From an uncultured bacterium (GTDB lineage Bacteria > Patescibacteriota > Gracilibacteria > Absconditabacterales > Absconditicoccaceae): a stretch of 64,000 nucleotides of DNA. Below, piece by piece: positions 30,587-41,702 of this stretch; positions within the stretch are counted from its first letter, which is position 1; each line of letters begins with the position of its first letter. The position numbers were made by a program, and so were the translations under genes. The stretch spans positions 107,282 through 171,281 of the forward strand of contig CAMVSQ010000001.1 in the NCBI GenBank assembly GCA_947170225.1. The letters are read 5' to 3'. A model generated the notes under the pieces. It did no database searches, was not told the DNA's origin, and worked only from the letters and a program-made list of their open reading frames with translations.

Positions 30587-31204
30587 ATGCCAGTAAAAAA
30601 AACAAAGAATGTAGCTGCTAATCACAAAAATGCAGAAACAAAAAAAGTTGAGAAAAAAACCACAACAGCAGATGTTGAAAAGAAAGTAGAAGCTTTTGAA
30701 TCTAAAGCTGATGAAAAAGTGGACAATTTGGTAAAAAAGATGTGATTTATCGATAGTATAGTAAATGCATCTTGGATGAAAGCTGTTTTAAATTGGGATC
30801 TAATGGACAAAGCAAATGTATGGGTTAGAAAACATTTGGAAAAAATCTGTAAAGTTTTCTGACGAATTACGCTGGTAGTTTGAATTATCTATACTGTTTT
30901 GGGTGTAATTGCATTTTTTGCTTGAATTGTGGCTCTTTTCCTCAAAGGTATGGTATGAACATTCCTTTTGACTGTATTATCATTGGCTGCATCAATTCTT
31001 GTAGTTTTGATTGGACGCGGATTGGTCAAAATGAAAAAATGGGCTCCTTCAGTTTTGCTAATATGAGCTATGTTTAATATACTTATGCTTATACTAGCTA
31101 TAGCATTTCCTAGTCTAAAACTATGAACTTATGTATTCTCTACTATATTTGACATAATCTTTGTATTGTTTATTTTGAAAAATAAAGATATGTTTAAAAA
31201 CTAG
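30587..31204 (+). CDS. Membrane protein with charged N-terminal coiled coil
   Basis: The 205-residue protein has a Lys/Glu-rich N-terminal 70 residues (TADVEKKVEAFESKADEKV) and four membrane helices (about 100-200), including ITLVVGIIYTVLGVIAFFAG. The overall plan resembles small unknown membrane proteins common in CPR. Several TM glycines are UGA. Function unknown. Confidence 0.72.
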
Positions 31205-31254
31205 TATAATTTGTGGTAAGGTAATTTGAAGTTTATTTTAGTGTACATGAAATA

Positions 31255-32382
31255 ATGAAAAAGATTTTTGTTTTGATGGCTTCATTATTGGCGTTTTTTG
31301 GATTCTCTTTTGCTCAAGAATATATCTACTTTTATGGAAATGGGTGCTCTCATTGTGCCAAAGTGGAAAAATTTTTTGAAAAAGAAGATGTAGAAAAAAA
31401 ATATGATATAGAAATGAAAGAAATTTATTTCAATAGAGATAATGTACTTTTGTTTCAAGAATATGTGCAGAAGTTGAAAATTGATCCAGACAAAGCTGGA
31501 ATACCGTTTTTGGTAATTGAAAATGAAAACGAATGTAGTTATGTAGCCGGAGACAGCAAAATAATTTCATTTTTTCAAGAAAAAATCAATGCTGAAAATG
31601 AAAATTTTGAATGCAATGAAGAAAATTGTCCATGACTAAACTGTGGAGAAATTGATACTGGAGATATACAGTGAATTGCCTCTACTGATAGTGAAAATAG
31701 ATGGTCGTTTTTTGGAGTAATGATACCAGCCGCTTTGGCTGACAGTATAAATCCATGTGCTTTCGCTGTGATATTATTGCTACTCTCCTCTATATTGATT
31801 GAGACCAAAAACAAGAAAAAAGCACTATTGGCAGGATTTTTGTTTGCTTTGGCTGTGTTTTTGTGCTATTTGGCCATGTGATTAGGATTATTTTCGGCAT
31901 TGGCTAGTGCTACAAATACTGTGATAATAAAATGGATTGTATGAATTTTGTGAATAGTAGTATGACTTGCAAATATAAAAGATTTCTTTTGGTATGGAGA
32001 ATGATTTCGCATGGAAGTGCCAATGGCTCGAAGACCTGCATTACACAAAGTAATCAAAAGAGCAACATCTCCATTTGGAGCCTTTGTAGTTTGATTTTTG
32101 GTTAGTTTGTTTTTGTTGCCATGTACTTCTGGACCATATATCACGATACTTGGATATTTGGCATCAGAAAGTAGCAGTGTAAATATGCGAGGATTGATAT
32201 ATTTGATTTCATACAATTTGATATTTGTATTGCCAATGATACTAATCACGCTACTTGTGTGATTGGGTGTAAAATCTGCAGAAGATTTGGCATCATTTAG
32301 ACACAAAAATATCAAACTAATTCACCTGATTGTATGACTTTTGATGCTGGGTTTGTGAATTTATGTACTAGTTACTATGTAA
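31255..32382 (+). CDS. Thioredoxin-CcdA fusion (DsbD-like)
   Basis: The 375-residue protein has a signal peptide (residues 1-20), a thioredoxin-like domain with active site GCSHCAKV near residue 30, a Cys-rich linker, then six membrane helices of the CcdA/DsbD type, with the paired cysteines in SINPCAFAV and LLPCTSGPY. It likely moves electrons from the cytoplasm to extracellular thiols. In DsbD the thioredoxin domain is C-terminal; here it is N-terminal. UGA glycines are frequent in the membrane part. Confidence 0.87.
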
Positions 32383-32404
32383 CAACAATTTCAGAAAATA
32401 TTAA

Positions 32405-32434
32405 AAAGGCCGTAAAATACCGGTCTTTTTTATT
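32405..32434 (+). terminator. Rho-independent terminator
   Basis: AAAGGCCG / CGGTCTTT stem (one G-T) and T-run after the thioredoxin-CcdA gene. Confidence 0.8.
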
Positions 32435-32457
32435 ATAAATTTTCTTTCAAAAAAGTC

Positions 32458-32485
32458 TTGACTTTTTATACAAAATATTTATCAT
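32458..32485 (+). promoter_or_regulatory. Promoter of the structured RNA region
   Basis: TTGACT-N16-TATCAT, same architecture as other promoters here. No open reading frame with a family match follows on this strand. Confidence 0.72.
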
Positions 32486-32492
32486 ATACACT

Positions 32493-33165
32493 GCCATTGA
32501 GGAAAGAAAGTCCTCTGCTGACAAAAGAGTTAATAATCACCGCCGGCATGAGCCGACGCAAAAAAATAAAAAAAATGAAGAAAAAAAACAAAGGCCCCAC
32601 CATGATGGGCCAAGTTTACGGCACTGCGCCGTTCCCTGTTATTATTAAATCCCAAAACTCATCGGCCATTGCCCGCCGTCCGCCGCGCCCCGCTTGCAGA
32701 AGCAGGACCCAGTTACGGTCCTCAAAATCTTCAACCAAGTGATCCGTCCGCACCGGCATAAGCCAAAAAAACAAAAGCATGAAGAACATCGAAATCGTGC
32801 CCGGCCCAGGCTTCCGATAGCTCGGATAAAGGGCAAATAAACAAAAATCGCCGGCACCAGCCAAAAGGCAAGCCCGCCGGCCGGTAAAATCGAACATGTC
32901 CCACCGCAGGCCTCGCTAAAACACAATACCGCGCCGCAGCCACCAGGGACTCAAACTTAAAAGCCTATGAACGTGAAAAAAATTCGAGGGGATCCCAGGA
33001 TCCTAGAAAATTCAGAAATGTATTAATCGTGGCCGTCCGCCTTCCCCGCTACATTGCCATGCGTGTCGCATCGGCCCAACCAGCAAGGAAGGCAAAAAAC
33101 ATTAAAAAAACCGGAACTAAAGGACCCGGTAAAAGCAAAAGCCGACTTTATTAAGCCGGCTTTTC
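32493..33165 (+). ncRNA. Large structured non-coding RNA (candidate)
   Basis: A segment of about 670 nt is sharply GC-rich in an AT-rich genome, with helices joined by A-rich linkers. Visible hairpins include CGGCATGAGCCG (32543), GGCCC/GGGCC (32593), ACGGC/GCCGT (32619), AGGACC/GGTCCT (32703), TCCGA/TCGGA (32813), GCCGGC/GCCGGC around GCCAAAAGGC (32850), ATGCG/CGCAT (33058) and ACCGG/CCGGT (33112). It is framed by a promoter and an intrinsic terminator on the plus strand. I find no hallmark of RNase P RNA, tmRNA or SRP RNA. Open frames of 70-93 codons on the minus strand overlap each other and look accidental. Confidence 0.62.
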
Positions 33166-33166
33166 T
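33137..33166 (+). terminator. Rho-independent terminator of the structured RNA
   Basis: AAAAGCCG / CGGCTTTT stem. The sequence works in both directions. Confidence 0.8.
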
Positions 33167-33231
33167 TGTGTAAAAAAAACCTACAGAACAAATCAAAAGT
33201 CTATAGATTTTTATCTTTAATAATTTATTTT

Positions 33232-33399
33232 CTATTCATCATCGTCATCATCTCTTGTATAAGTCGTCTGTTCATCTCAATCTTCTTCATATTCTTCATC
33301 ATCTCGATCATCATCCTCATCATCCCAATCATCGTCATCATCAAAAGGATCTTTTTTCAAATTATTTAAATTTTCATCATCATAATCTTTTTTTGGCAT
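33232..33399 (-). CDS. Very acidic small protein
   Basis: The 55-residue product is about half Asp and Glu (for example FDDDDDWDDEDDDRDDEEY) after a short basic start MPKKDYDDENLNNLKKD. One glycine is UGA. It lies between gatB and the structured RNA on the gatB strand. Such proteins can act as DNA mimics or ion buffers, but nothing here decides. Confidence 0.65.
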
Positions 33400-33498
33400 G
33401 TTTTTGTGTTTACTAAATAAATGCTGAAAAAGATATATTATTATAAATAAAAAAATCAAGAGAAAATTATGAATAATTGAAAATTGAGAATCAATAAT

Positions 33499-34935
33499 TT
33501 ATAACAGCAGTTTCGCTACTATTTCTCAAACTATTTTTGGATTTGCTTTTCAAGATGTTTTTTTCATCACTTGTCATACAAAAAATCCCAATGTCGTTGT
33601 TTTTCATCATTTGTACTGCTCTACTATGGCTGGATTTTCGTTGATAACGGACTGAACGATATTTTCTAATTCGCTGTCATCTATTCCTTGTATACTAAAT
33701 CACTTTTCATCTATTATTTCTTGGGCTTTTTTTCATGAAATTAGCATTTCGTCCATCACAACTTTGAGTTGGTTATCCATAATCTTTCACTCAATAGCGA
33801 TTTTGACAAATTCAATAAACTTTTCTTTATCAAATTTTAATTCATTGATTCAAACAAAATTTTCTTTCATGTAAGCGGCTATTGGTCAAACCATCCACTT
33901 TGCTGTAATTTTTGGATCCAATCACAAATCAACCAGATTCATGAAGTAAGTTAAAACTTCTTGATCATTGATTAGTCAGTTTATGTATTCTTTGTTGAAT
34001 CAATATTCTTGTTTAAATTTTTTGATTATTTGATGAGGAATTATTAGTTTTTGATTGTCTAGCCAATTCATTTGTTCATCAGATAGGACTAATTCTGGCA
34101 TATCTGGCTCTGGAAAATATCTGTAATCCAAAGCATCTTCTTTTGATCTCATGAGTTTGCTAATTCATTGTGCATCGTTCCACATCCTAGTTTGCTGTTC
34201 GTTTTCTTTTCATTCGTCTAATAATTTACTTTGTCTCTCGTATTCATAGGCTATTCATCTCCTGATCATGCTAAACGAATTTACTCATTTTAGTTCTGTC
34301 CTCTTACCATATGGATCGTTTTCATTTTTTCTGAGTGAGATATTTACATCTACTCTTAGCTGTCATTTGTCCATATCTGCATCGGAGATATGATTGTATC
34401 TAGCAATTCTCTGTAGTTCTTTGATAAATTCTATTACTTCTTCTTCATCGTGAAAATCTGGTCCTGTTACTATTTCAAGTAGTGGAGTCCCTGCACGATT
34501 AAAATCAACCAAGGCTGCTCAACCATTGTGAATCATCTTGGCGGTATCGTTTTCCATGTGTGCATTTTCAATTCTTACAGATCTCTCTTGTTCATAATTA
34601 TTTACAAAAAAATTAACTTTTCAATCCACATTTGTAGGCTCGTATTGCTGTGTGATTTGGTATCACATAGGTAAATCGGTATAAAAATATGATTTCCTAT
34701 CAAAATGTGATCTGCGATTTATACGACAATTTAGAGCTTTTCACATTTTCAGTGACAGTTCCAGTACTTCCTTGCTCAAAGTCGGCAAAGCTCATGGCTG
34801 GGCTGTACAAACTGGACAAATATTTGTATTTGGTACTAATGTATCAAAATTTTGTTCATTTTTGCATTGGCAAAATATTTTATTTGGGCTATTTAATTTG
34901 ATGTGAATTTCCAATCAGATAGTTTTTAGGTACAT
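33499..34935 (-). CDS. gatB: Asp-tRNA(Asn)/Glu-tRNA(Gln) amidotransferase subunit B
   Basis: The 478-residue protein converts Glu-tRNA(Gln) to Gln-tRNA with GatA and GatC. It shows [19 protein letters not shown], the zinc-type Cys set ending [29 protein letters not shown] and [13 protein letters not shown], then the C-terminal YqeY-like tail ending GEIVAKLLL. Start at MYLKTIGLEIH is short but fits. gatC lies at 51013, unlinked; gatA is not in this window. Confidence 0.95.
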
Positions 34936-35123
34936 TTTCTGCGTATGACGATAAAAAATTGATATTTGATATATCTTTGGCTTAATTTATTGAATTAGAT
35001 TTGAAAAACAAGATGAGTTTTTGTTGATGTCAGTATTACTACTGATTATCTAATGTAGTAAATATTGAAAAACACACTGTATTATGATTAGTTTATTTTT
35101 TGATAACAAAAAGAAATCATCTC

Positions 35124-35151
35124 TTGAAATAGCTTTCCTAATCCTTATATT
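35124..35151 (+). promoter_or_regulatory. Promoter of the 69-residue gene
   Basis: TTGAAA-N16-TATATT, 26 bp before the ATG. Confidence 0.72.
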
Positions 35152-35177
35152 TGGCAGGCTAACAAAAATCTAATAAA

Positions 35178-35387
35178 ATGGAAAAATGGGAAAAAAAAGA
35201 CAAAGAGGCAAGAATCTTGTTTTTGGATTGCTATGCAATCAAACGATCAATTGAAGATTCTGTGGCACTACTGCAGAAAAAAACTGTGTTTAAAACTAGG
35301 ATGATAAGGCTAAGCCTTCCAACACAGAGCGAAATGGCATTGCAATTGATCAAAAGCAAAAAGTACACTTTGCTGGAAATTAAATGA
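35178..35387 (+). CDS. Small unknown protein that appears to end at UGA
   Basis: The 69-residue basic protein (MEKWEKKDKEARILFLDCYA) lacks glycine altogether and therefore UGA. Its frame reaches TGA at 35385-35387, and a strong terminator (35395-35423) begins 8 bp later. Read as Gly, translation would run off the end of the transcript. With the 73-residue gene at 27281 this is one of two such cases. No family recognised. Confidence 0.58.
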   Translation: MEKWEKKDKEARILFLDCYAIKRSIEDSVALLQKKTVFKTRMIRLSLPTQSEMALQLIKSKKYTLLEIK

Positions 35388-35394
35388 AGCGTAT

Positions 35395-35423
35395 GGGAGA
35401 GATTTTTATCCTCTCCCTTTTTT
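35395..35423 (+). terminator. Rho-independent terminator
   Basis: GGGAGAG / CTCTCCC stem with T-run. Confidence 0.87.
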
Positions 35424-35493
35424 GTAAATTTGAGAAGAAACAAAAAAACTTCAAAATTTTTATCAATATTTTTGGTTGGAGTAGAATATAATT

Positions 35494-36663
35494 TTATCCC
35501 CTTGGACAATATACCAAAAAGAACATTTCCATGAGATTATTATCATATTGAAGTAAATCTTCACATGTGTCATCATCTACATCATAACCATCTCATTCAT
35601 ACAAAACTTTCCGTCAATTATCTGTTTTTTCCATGATAAGTTGAGTTGGTTCGTAATTATTTCATTCAATCTCATATAAGCTAACATGCATATAATTATT
35701 TATCATTTCAAATACAACATAAGATATATTTTCTCGTTTAGAATTTCATTTGTACTGGTAATTTGTTTTTTTTACGAAATTTTGTAATGTTCATTCTTCT
35801 CAGACAATGAAATCTGTATCGTACTTGTCCGCACATCATATATATGCTATGTCTCATTCTCTGACTACTTGGATACTGTATTCATGAGTATCTCATTTTC
35901 CACTGTCAATACAATCTTGTTTTGTGATGTATCAATGGATATTGTATCAATCAAAAATAAATTTATCACCATTTTTGGTCAAAGAATAAGTGTAGTAATG
36001 TTCTATATTTTCTGGGTCAAATCGTGTCAAGTTTTGTCATCTGATAGAAAGATTTCGAAATGGCTCTTGTCATGCTGCATCAAAATACAAATCTGAAAAA
36101 GTTGGAGCTCCCTCTGGCATAAATCAGCAGGTTAATTCTGTATTATATGTCACTTTTTCCAAAAATTTATCTCGTGCCTTATCAAATTCTCCATCGGCAT
36201 AATCTCACTCCCATTCTAGTAATTCATATGGAATTTCTTGGTCGTAAAACAAAGATTGATAACAGATAATATCGTTGTTTGAGTATTCAATAAGCGATCA
36301 TCCAATTCCATCTCAAATATGGTTTACATGCCGTCCATCAAAAAATTTTGTCGAATTTGGGATAGCTTCTGATTTTAGCCCAGATTTCTGTATACTATAT
36401 CATGATATATAATAACCCGTATTTTCTAGATCTGCAAAATTGTGCCACTGAAATACTTCTGGTTGGATGGCTTGTTCTTTTAAATTTAATTTGTTGGCAA
36501 AATCCTTCATAAGTGAAACTACTTGATTGTCTGGTAGCTGGATAATTGTAGTATCTGGATCTAAATCTCATCATGGATTGTTTCATAAAAAATTACAACC
36601 GCTAAAAAACAAAGTTTCGCACAAAAACACAATTAGGCTCAAAATTTTTAATTTTTTTGTCAT
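35494..36663 (-). CDS. Large lipoprotein, unknown
   Basis: The 389-residue protein has a lipoprotein signal (KILSLIVFLCETLFFSGC) and a long mature part rich in Tyr, Asp and Gly. Many glycines are UGA. The arrangement of repeated short beta-like stretches (for example GYNIHGYITKQDCID) suggests a secreted beta domain. It is divergent from the DUF4153-like gene. No family recognised. Confidence 0.75.
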
Positions 36664-36800
36664 GGAAAAAAATATAATGTAAAATGTGTAAAATATAAGT
36701 AAGGACTTTTTAGCAAAATGCAAGGGGTTTTTAACAAACCTTTTGTGGAATGATCTTATTTTTATGTTGCATAAATATTTCAATTTAGTAGTATATATAA

Positions 36801-38540
36801 ATGTTTAATTTTTATTATGACAAAATGAAATTATCTTCTATTTTTGGAAATTGGATAAATACTATAAAAAAATTTCCAGTATCTCATCTAATTTTGTGTT
36901 TTATTACTTTGGTGGCTTGTCAAGGAGTGAGATATAGAGATATTTTTACTCTGGATAGTGAAAGAATTTTGTGGAGTGGGTTATTGGCTTTTATTTTTAG
37001 TTTATTTGGGCCACTATGGTATGAAACATGAGCCAAAACCAAAAAACAAAAAATAATAAATATTTCTTTTCAGATATTGTCAATTGTGATCTGAATAGTG
37101 TATTTTTGGATTATTCGCAGTGTGGATTTGTATTATTTATCTACAAGTGATACTCTATCGTATTTTGGAATAATAGCACTTTCTATCATACTACTTTTGG
37201 CTATGATTGCTATTAGAGACAGAGATAATGAAAAGAAAAGTATACAGTCGTATACAAATATTGTTTTGTGAACCGTTGTGGGGCTGGCTGTCGGGTTTAT
37301 AGTTTGGGGTGGAATTTCTGGAGCTTTCTGGTCTATTGACACATTGCTGTTTCATCCAGCTTGGGATATGTGGAAAATCTATATGTATGTGTGATGTATT
37401 AGTTTGATACTTTTGGCTCCATCTTTTGGATTAAATTATTATTTGATTAGAAATCGTGATGAGAATGCAAAAATATCTCGGATAAACAAAATTTTTTGAT
37501 CGTATATTTTTTTGCCTCTGACATTTTTGTATTTAGCGATATTTTTGCTGTATGGAATCAAAATACTAATTACATGATCTTGGCCAAAATGAGTAATAAT
37601 TTGATTGTGATTTGGCTATTTTTTGATTGGTATGATTGCTGTTTTTTTGACTTATTTGCAAGATGGGAAAATTTATAAAATTTTGCAAAAAGTAATTTTT
37701 GGAAGTTTTTTGCTGATTGCTATGCTGATGATATGAGCAATACACATAAGGATACAAGAATACGGGATTACGATAAATAGATATATGGCCTGTGCTGGTA
37801 TATTGACAATGATTTTGGTGTGAATATCTGCTTTATTTTTTACAAACAAAAGATTTTTGTCGGTGTTTTGTATTGTTTTTGTGATAGGGATAATGAGTAT
37901 TTACTGATGACCAATGAGTGCAAAACAAATTTCTATGAAATCTCAAATAAATAATTTGAAAGTATTGCTAGAAAACGAAAATATATCACTACCACTAACA
38001 AAAAATTCTCTGGCGAAATTGGATTCTAAATGAACAAAAGATATTGTTTATGCTATGAGATATCTTTCTAGGGAATACGGTGAATATGAACGGACAAAAT
38101 GAATAATTGATCCTACTTGGCAGACAGACAGTAATGGTTATGATTTGATAAATTGATATTTGGGTTATGATTACAAATCTGATTACACAAAGCGATTTGC
38201 TTGGAATCTATACGACAAAGATCAATATAGCTCATCTATTGATGTTTCTAATTTTGAAAAAATGTATCCAATATGATGATATTACAATAATATTCATTCT
38301 GCACAAGACAGTCAATTTGAAATTTTGATAGAAGACAAAATAACTATACTGGATTTATCTGAATTTGCCGAAATGATGTATGACTCAATTATGCAAAATA
38401 AAGATGACAAAAATCCATTTATATTGGAGAAGTGAGAATATACCTATGTATTGACATATGTGGGATGATTTAGTCCAGATGAAAACGGTGAAGTAAAAAT
38501 AAAATCAATTGGTGGGTATGTATTTGCTGGTAGCAAGTAG
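36801..38540 (+). CDS. DUF4153-like membrane protein
   Basis: The 579-residue protein has about ten membrane helices in the first 370 residues (for example FPVSHLILCFITLVACQG), followed by a soluble C-terminal domain with VSNFEKMYPIGGYYNN-like content. The layout matches DUF4153 proteins of unknown function. UGA glycines are dense. The alternative start at 36828 (MKLSSIFGNW) may be the real one. Confidence 0.68.
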
Positions 38541-38606
38541 CGAATGGCTGATAGTTAATTGCTTTACTGGGGCTTTGTCCCTTGAAAAAAAGGATGTTTG
38601 TAAAAA

Positions 38607-38708
38607 ATGAAACTGTGGGCTTTTTTTCTTGCAATTGATGTGCTAATAGTTATATTATGGTGTATTTATTTTTATTTTTTGGCAAAATTTTGATGAAAAC
38701 ATTGTTAA
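38607..38708 (+). CDS. Possible small membrane peptide overlapping secG
   Basis: A 33-codon frame (MKLWAFFLAIDVLIVILWCI) encodes one hydrophobic helix, with two UGA glycines, and overlaps the first codons of secG. It may simply be leader sequence. Support is weak. Confidence 0.25.
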
Positions 38709-38917
38709 TTGTTTTAATGATCATTGTTTGAATTGTTTTTGTAGCATCTGTTTTACTTATGTCTCCAAAATGAGGGTTGGGTGCTGCTATTGGAGGTATT
38801 GGTGGAAATGACGAATATGGAAGCAAAAAATCTTTGGAATGAAAATTGAAAAAAATAGCTGTGGTAGCAGGTATAATTTTTGTAATATTAGTGCTAATTT
38901 TACCATATGTAAACTAA
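38693..38917 (+). CDS. secG: Preprotein translocase subunit SecG
   Basis: The 74-residue protein has two membrane helices separated by the family loop LMSPKGGLGAAIGGIGG, in which UGA supplies glycines. SecG assists SecYEG-mediated export. It is followed without a gap by the oligopeptide-binding gene. Confidence 0.9.
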
Positions 38918-38918
38918 A

Positions 38919-40907
38919 ATGTTTATTACAAAAGAAAAAAATACTTTCAGTAGATTTTTGAGGTATAGTTTTTTTGTAGTTTTAATTTGATGGGCTTTGA
39001 CATCCATATATGTGGTATATCAATATTTTTGGGCTTGCTCAAAGCAAGTAATAACAAAGTGATGAACTTTTGTAGAAGGAATATTTAGTACTACATCGTT
39101 TTTGCCGTATCTAAATAGTGATTCTCAAAGCAAATTTTACCAGTGATTTTTGTTTGGTGGGTGTCTGGACTACTCTATTGATGAAAATGGATGAATAAAC
39201 TATGCAGATAAACTGTGTCATGTGACCACTAGGGATTACAAGACTTATTTTGTGTCTGTAAGTTCTGAAAATGTTTGGTCTGATTGAGTACCATTTTCTA
39301 TTGAAGATGTTTATTTTACCTACAATGATATAATAAAAAATAATGCTCTGGAAATAGCATCATTGGACAAATATTCAAATATTGATGTTTCTATAGATGC
39401 TGACCAAGTCAAAGTGGTTTTTAAAAATAGTTCTCAAGACAATACTTTGTTTTTTACAAACTATATTTTGCCAAAACATGCACTTTTGGAGCCAAATAGT
39501 TTGATGTATAGGCAGAGTTTTGCTATAGAACCGGTTTACAACAACTGTGCAAAAATTAAATCACAAACGACTGACCAAGATAGTTTGATATTTGATTTAT
39601 CAAATTGTAGTGATACAAGTCTGGGATATTACCAAATCAAAAAGGTAAATTCTTTTGACACTTTCAAAGAAAGTCTTTCTCAGATGAATGGCTCAATTAT
39701 TGATGTGTATCAGGGAGGTGGAGATGCTAGCTGATATACTAAAGTAAATGTAAAGACAAACAAATTGGTGGCTTTGTTTTTTAATACCAAGTCAGACAAA
39801 ATGACGGTCAGACTGAGAAGGGCTTTGTGATGATTTATTGCTCATAATTTTTTTGTAGAAAACGGATGAGAATTGGTAGAAAAATACGATTGGGATATTT
39901 TTAATCAGTATCTGTCTACTGGAGCAAATGTTTCTGATTTTTTGAGTCGTGTATCTGCAAATAGGAGTTTGAGCAAAGACGAACTGATCGAATCTGGAGT
40001 AAAAGAATATACATGAAAAGTAAACTTTACAGAAAAAAATAAAGTGGCAACCTTTTATACTGAAGATAGTGGCCAAAATTTTCCATTTAAGATGACATTT
40101 GAGACAGCATACGGCAAAATTTGAGTCCAGGTAAATAATACTGGAGAATTGTACTACCCTACCTCTTACAATTCAAGGACAAAATCTGCTGACTATGTAG
40201 CATCTGTAAAAAATGGAAATTTGACTGATGGACTAAATACTTATATCATATACTGAATATCTGGGGACAAGAGAAATCAGATATGAACTATAAATTTGTA
40301 TAATTTATACAAAGAGCAAACAGATAGTGATACTGGAGTAGAACAGCTAAATATTTTGTATTTTGACAATGATGTATCAAATTTTGTGGTTTCTAGACTA
40401 AAAATTTTGTTTAAAGAAAATGATATAGATTGAAATTTCAGATTTATCAAATTTGATGATGTAAATGAAATGGAGTGAAAATTGACAGCTGGTGATTATG
40501 ATATAGTGATAAATACTATAGATATGTGACTAAACAAAGATATTTCGGCATTATTTGGATCTGAAAATGCTAGCAAAAATCCGTCTCAATATTCTGATGC
40601 TAGGTTGCTTTCACTTTTGAAACAATATAACGAATCAGATAATAAAACAAAAATAATCTCTGAAATAAATGGAATTTATGCAAATGATATGCCAATTGTC
40701 ATGCTGGGAAAAGAGTATGAATTTGTACATATAAAAGATAATATTTACAGCAAACTAGATATAGAAAATTTGAATATATATGAATACAACTGGAGAGATC
40801 TGATATACGACAATTTGAGTTTGACTGAAAACATCTATATTGACAAAGATGAAGTAAAAAATTTAGGAAATTTTTGGAAATTTATAAAAGATCCAAACAG
40901 TTATTAG
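38919..40907 (+). CDS. Family 5 extracellular solute-binding protein
   Basis: The 662-residue protein has an N-terminal membrane anchor (RYSFFVVLIGWALTSIYVV type) and the SBP_bac_5 signature region: EGIFSTTSFLPYLNSDSQ, then TRDYKTYFVSVSSENVWSDG and PFSIEDVYFTYNDII. Family members bind peptides or nickel for ABC import; a membrane anchor instead of a lipobox suits monoderm cells. No permease genes are adjacent. It starts 1 bp after secG. Confidence 0.82.
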
Positions 40908-40928
40908 ATTTAAAAAATATAAATCGTA

Positions 40929-41582
40929 ATGCTTGCTAGTGTTTTGAATATAGTGACTTTGGCTGTAATTTTATTGGTTGCAATTGGTTTGCATGAATAT
41001 TCGCATGCATATGTTTCGTATAAATTGTGAGATCCTACTCCGAAATTGCAATGAAGATTGACTACAAATCCACTCAAACATTTGGATCCCATAGGATTTT
41101 TGATGATTTTTTTGATTTGATTTGGGCGAGGAAAACCTGTACAAGTAAATCCATCATATTACAAAAAACCGCTAGAATGAGAGCTTTTGGTGGCGTTGGC
41201 AGGGCCAGCTATGAATTTAGTTTTGGCTATTGCTGGTATTTTTGTGATGCTCGTAAGCTCCAAATTTTTGTGAATATGAATAGATAATATCGTTTCTGGA
41301 AATTACGGATTTTGAATCAATTTTTTGATGCAATTTTCTATAATAAATATTACTCTTGCTGTATTTAATATGATTCCGCTACCACCACTGGATGGTTTTA
41401 GGATCGTGAAGATGATTTCTCTAAAGTTTGCAAATATGATAGAGCAATATACACAGTATATCGTGATTTGATTTTTGATTTTAATTTTGGTATGAAAAAG
41501 TCCTATTTGAAATTTTGTAGGTAATATATCCTTTACTATATTTAGGCATATTTTTTCTTTTTTTGCAAATATTTTTTATTAG
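40929..41582 (+). CDS. Site-2 protease (M50 family)
   Basis: The 217-residue membrane protein carries the zinc motif HEYSHA (residues 25-30) and the second metal site NMIPLPPLDGF (near residue 152). It is the compact M50 type without a PDZ domain. LDPIGFLMIFLIGFG between the sites is typical. It probably cleaves membrane-embedded substrates in signalling. It lies 21 bp after the solute-binding protein. Confidence 0.9.
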
Positions 41583-41600
41583 CTACGATAACAACACTGT

Positions 41601-41664
41601 GTCATTTTTGAAAGTAGTGAAGATCTTTTAACATATATAGATTCTTCGTTGCACTCAAAATGAC
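41601..41664. repeat. REP-like palindromic element
   Basis: GTCATTTTTGAAAGTAGTGA arm with GATTCTTCG...CAAAATGAC partner, between the protease and prfA. Confidence 0.72.
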
Positions 41665-41702
41665 GTTTTAGACATTATTTATTTGTAATATAATTTCATA
41701 CA

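Noticed and set aside
32493..32530. RNase P RNA, suggested by GAGGAAAG near the start
   Set aside because: The downstream conserved regions (such as ACAGAAA and the AGGGUGAAA block) are missing, and the GAGGAAAG context does not continue as in RNase P.
32616..32943. Minus-strand open frames of 70-93 codons in the GC-rich segment
   Set aside because: They overlap in different frames, have no family-like motif, and arise easily because GC-rich sequence has few stops. Hairpins and framing signals on the plus strand explain the segment better.
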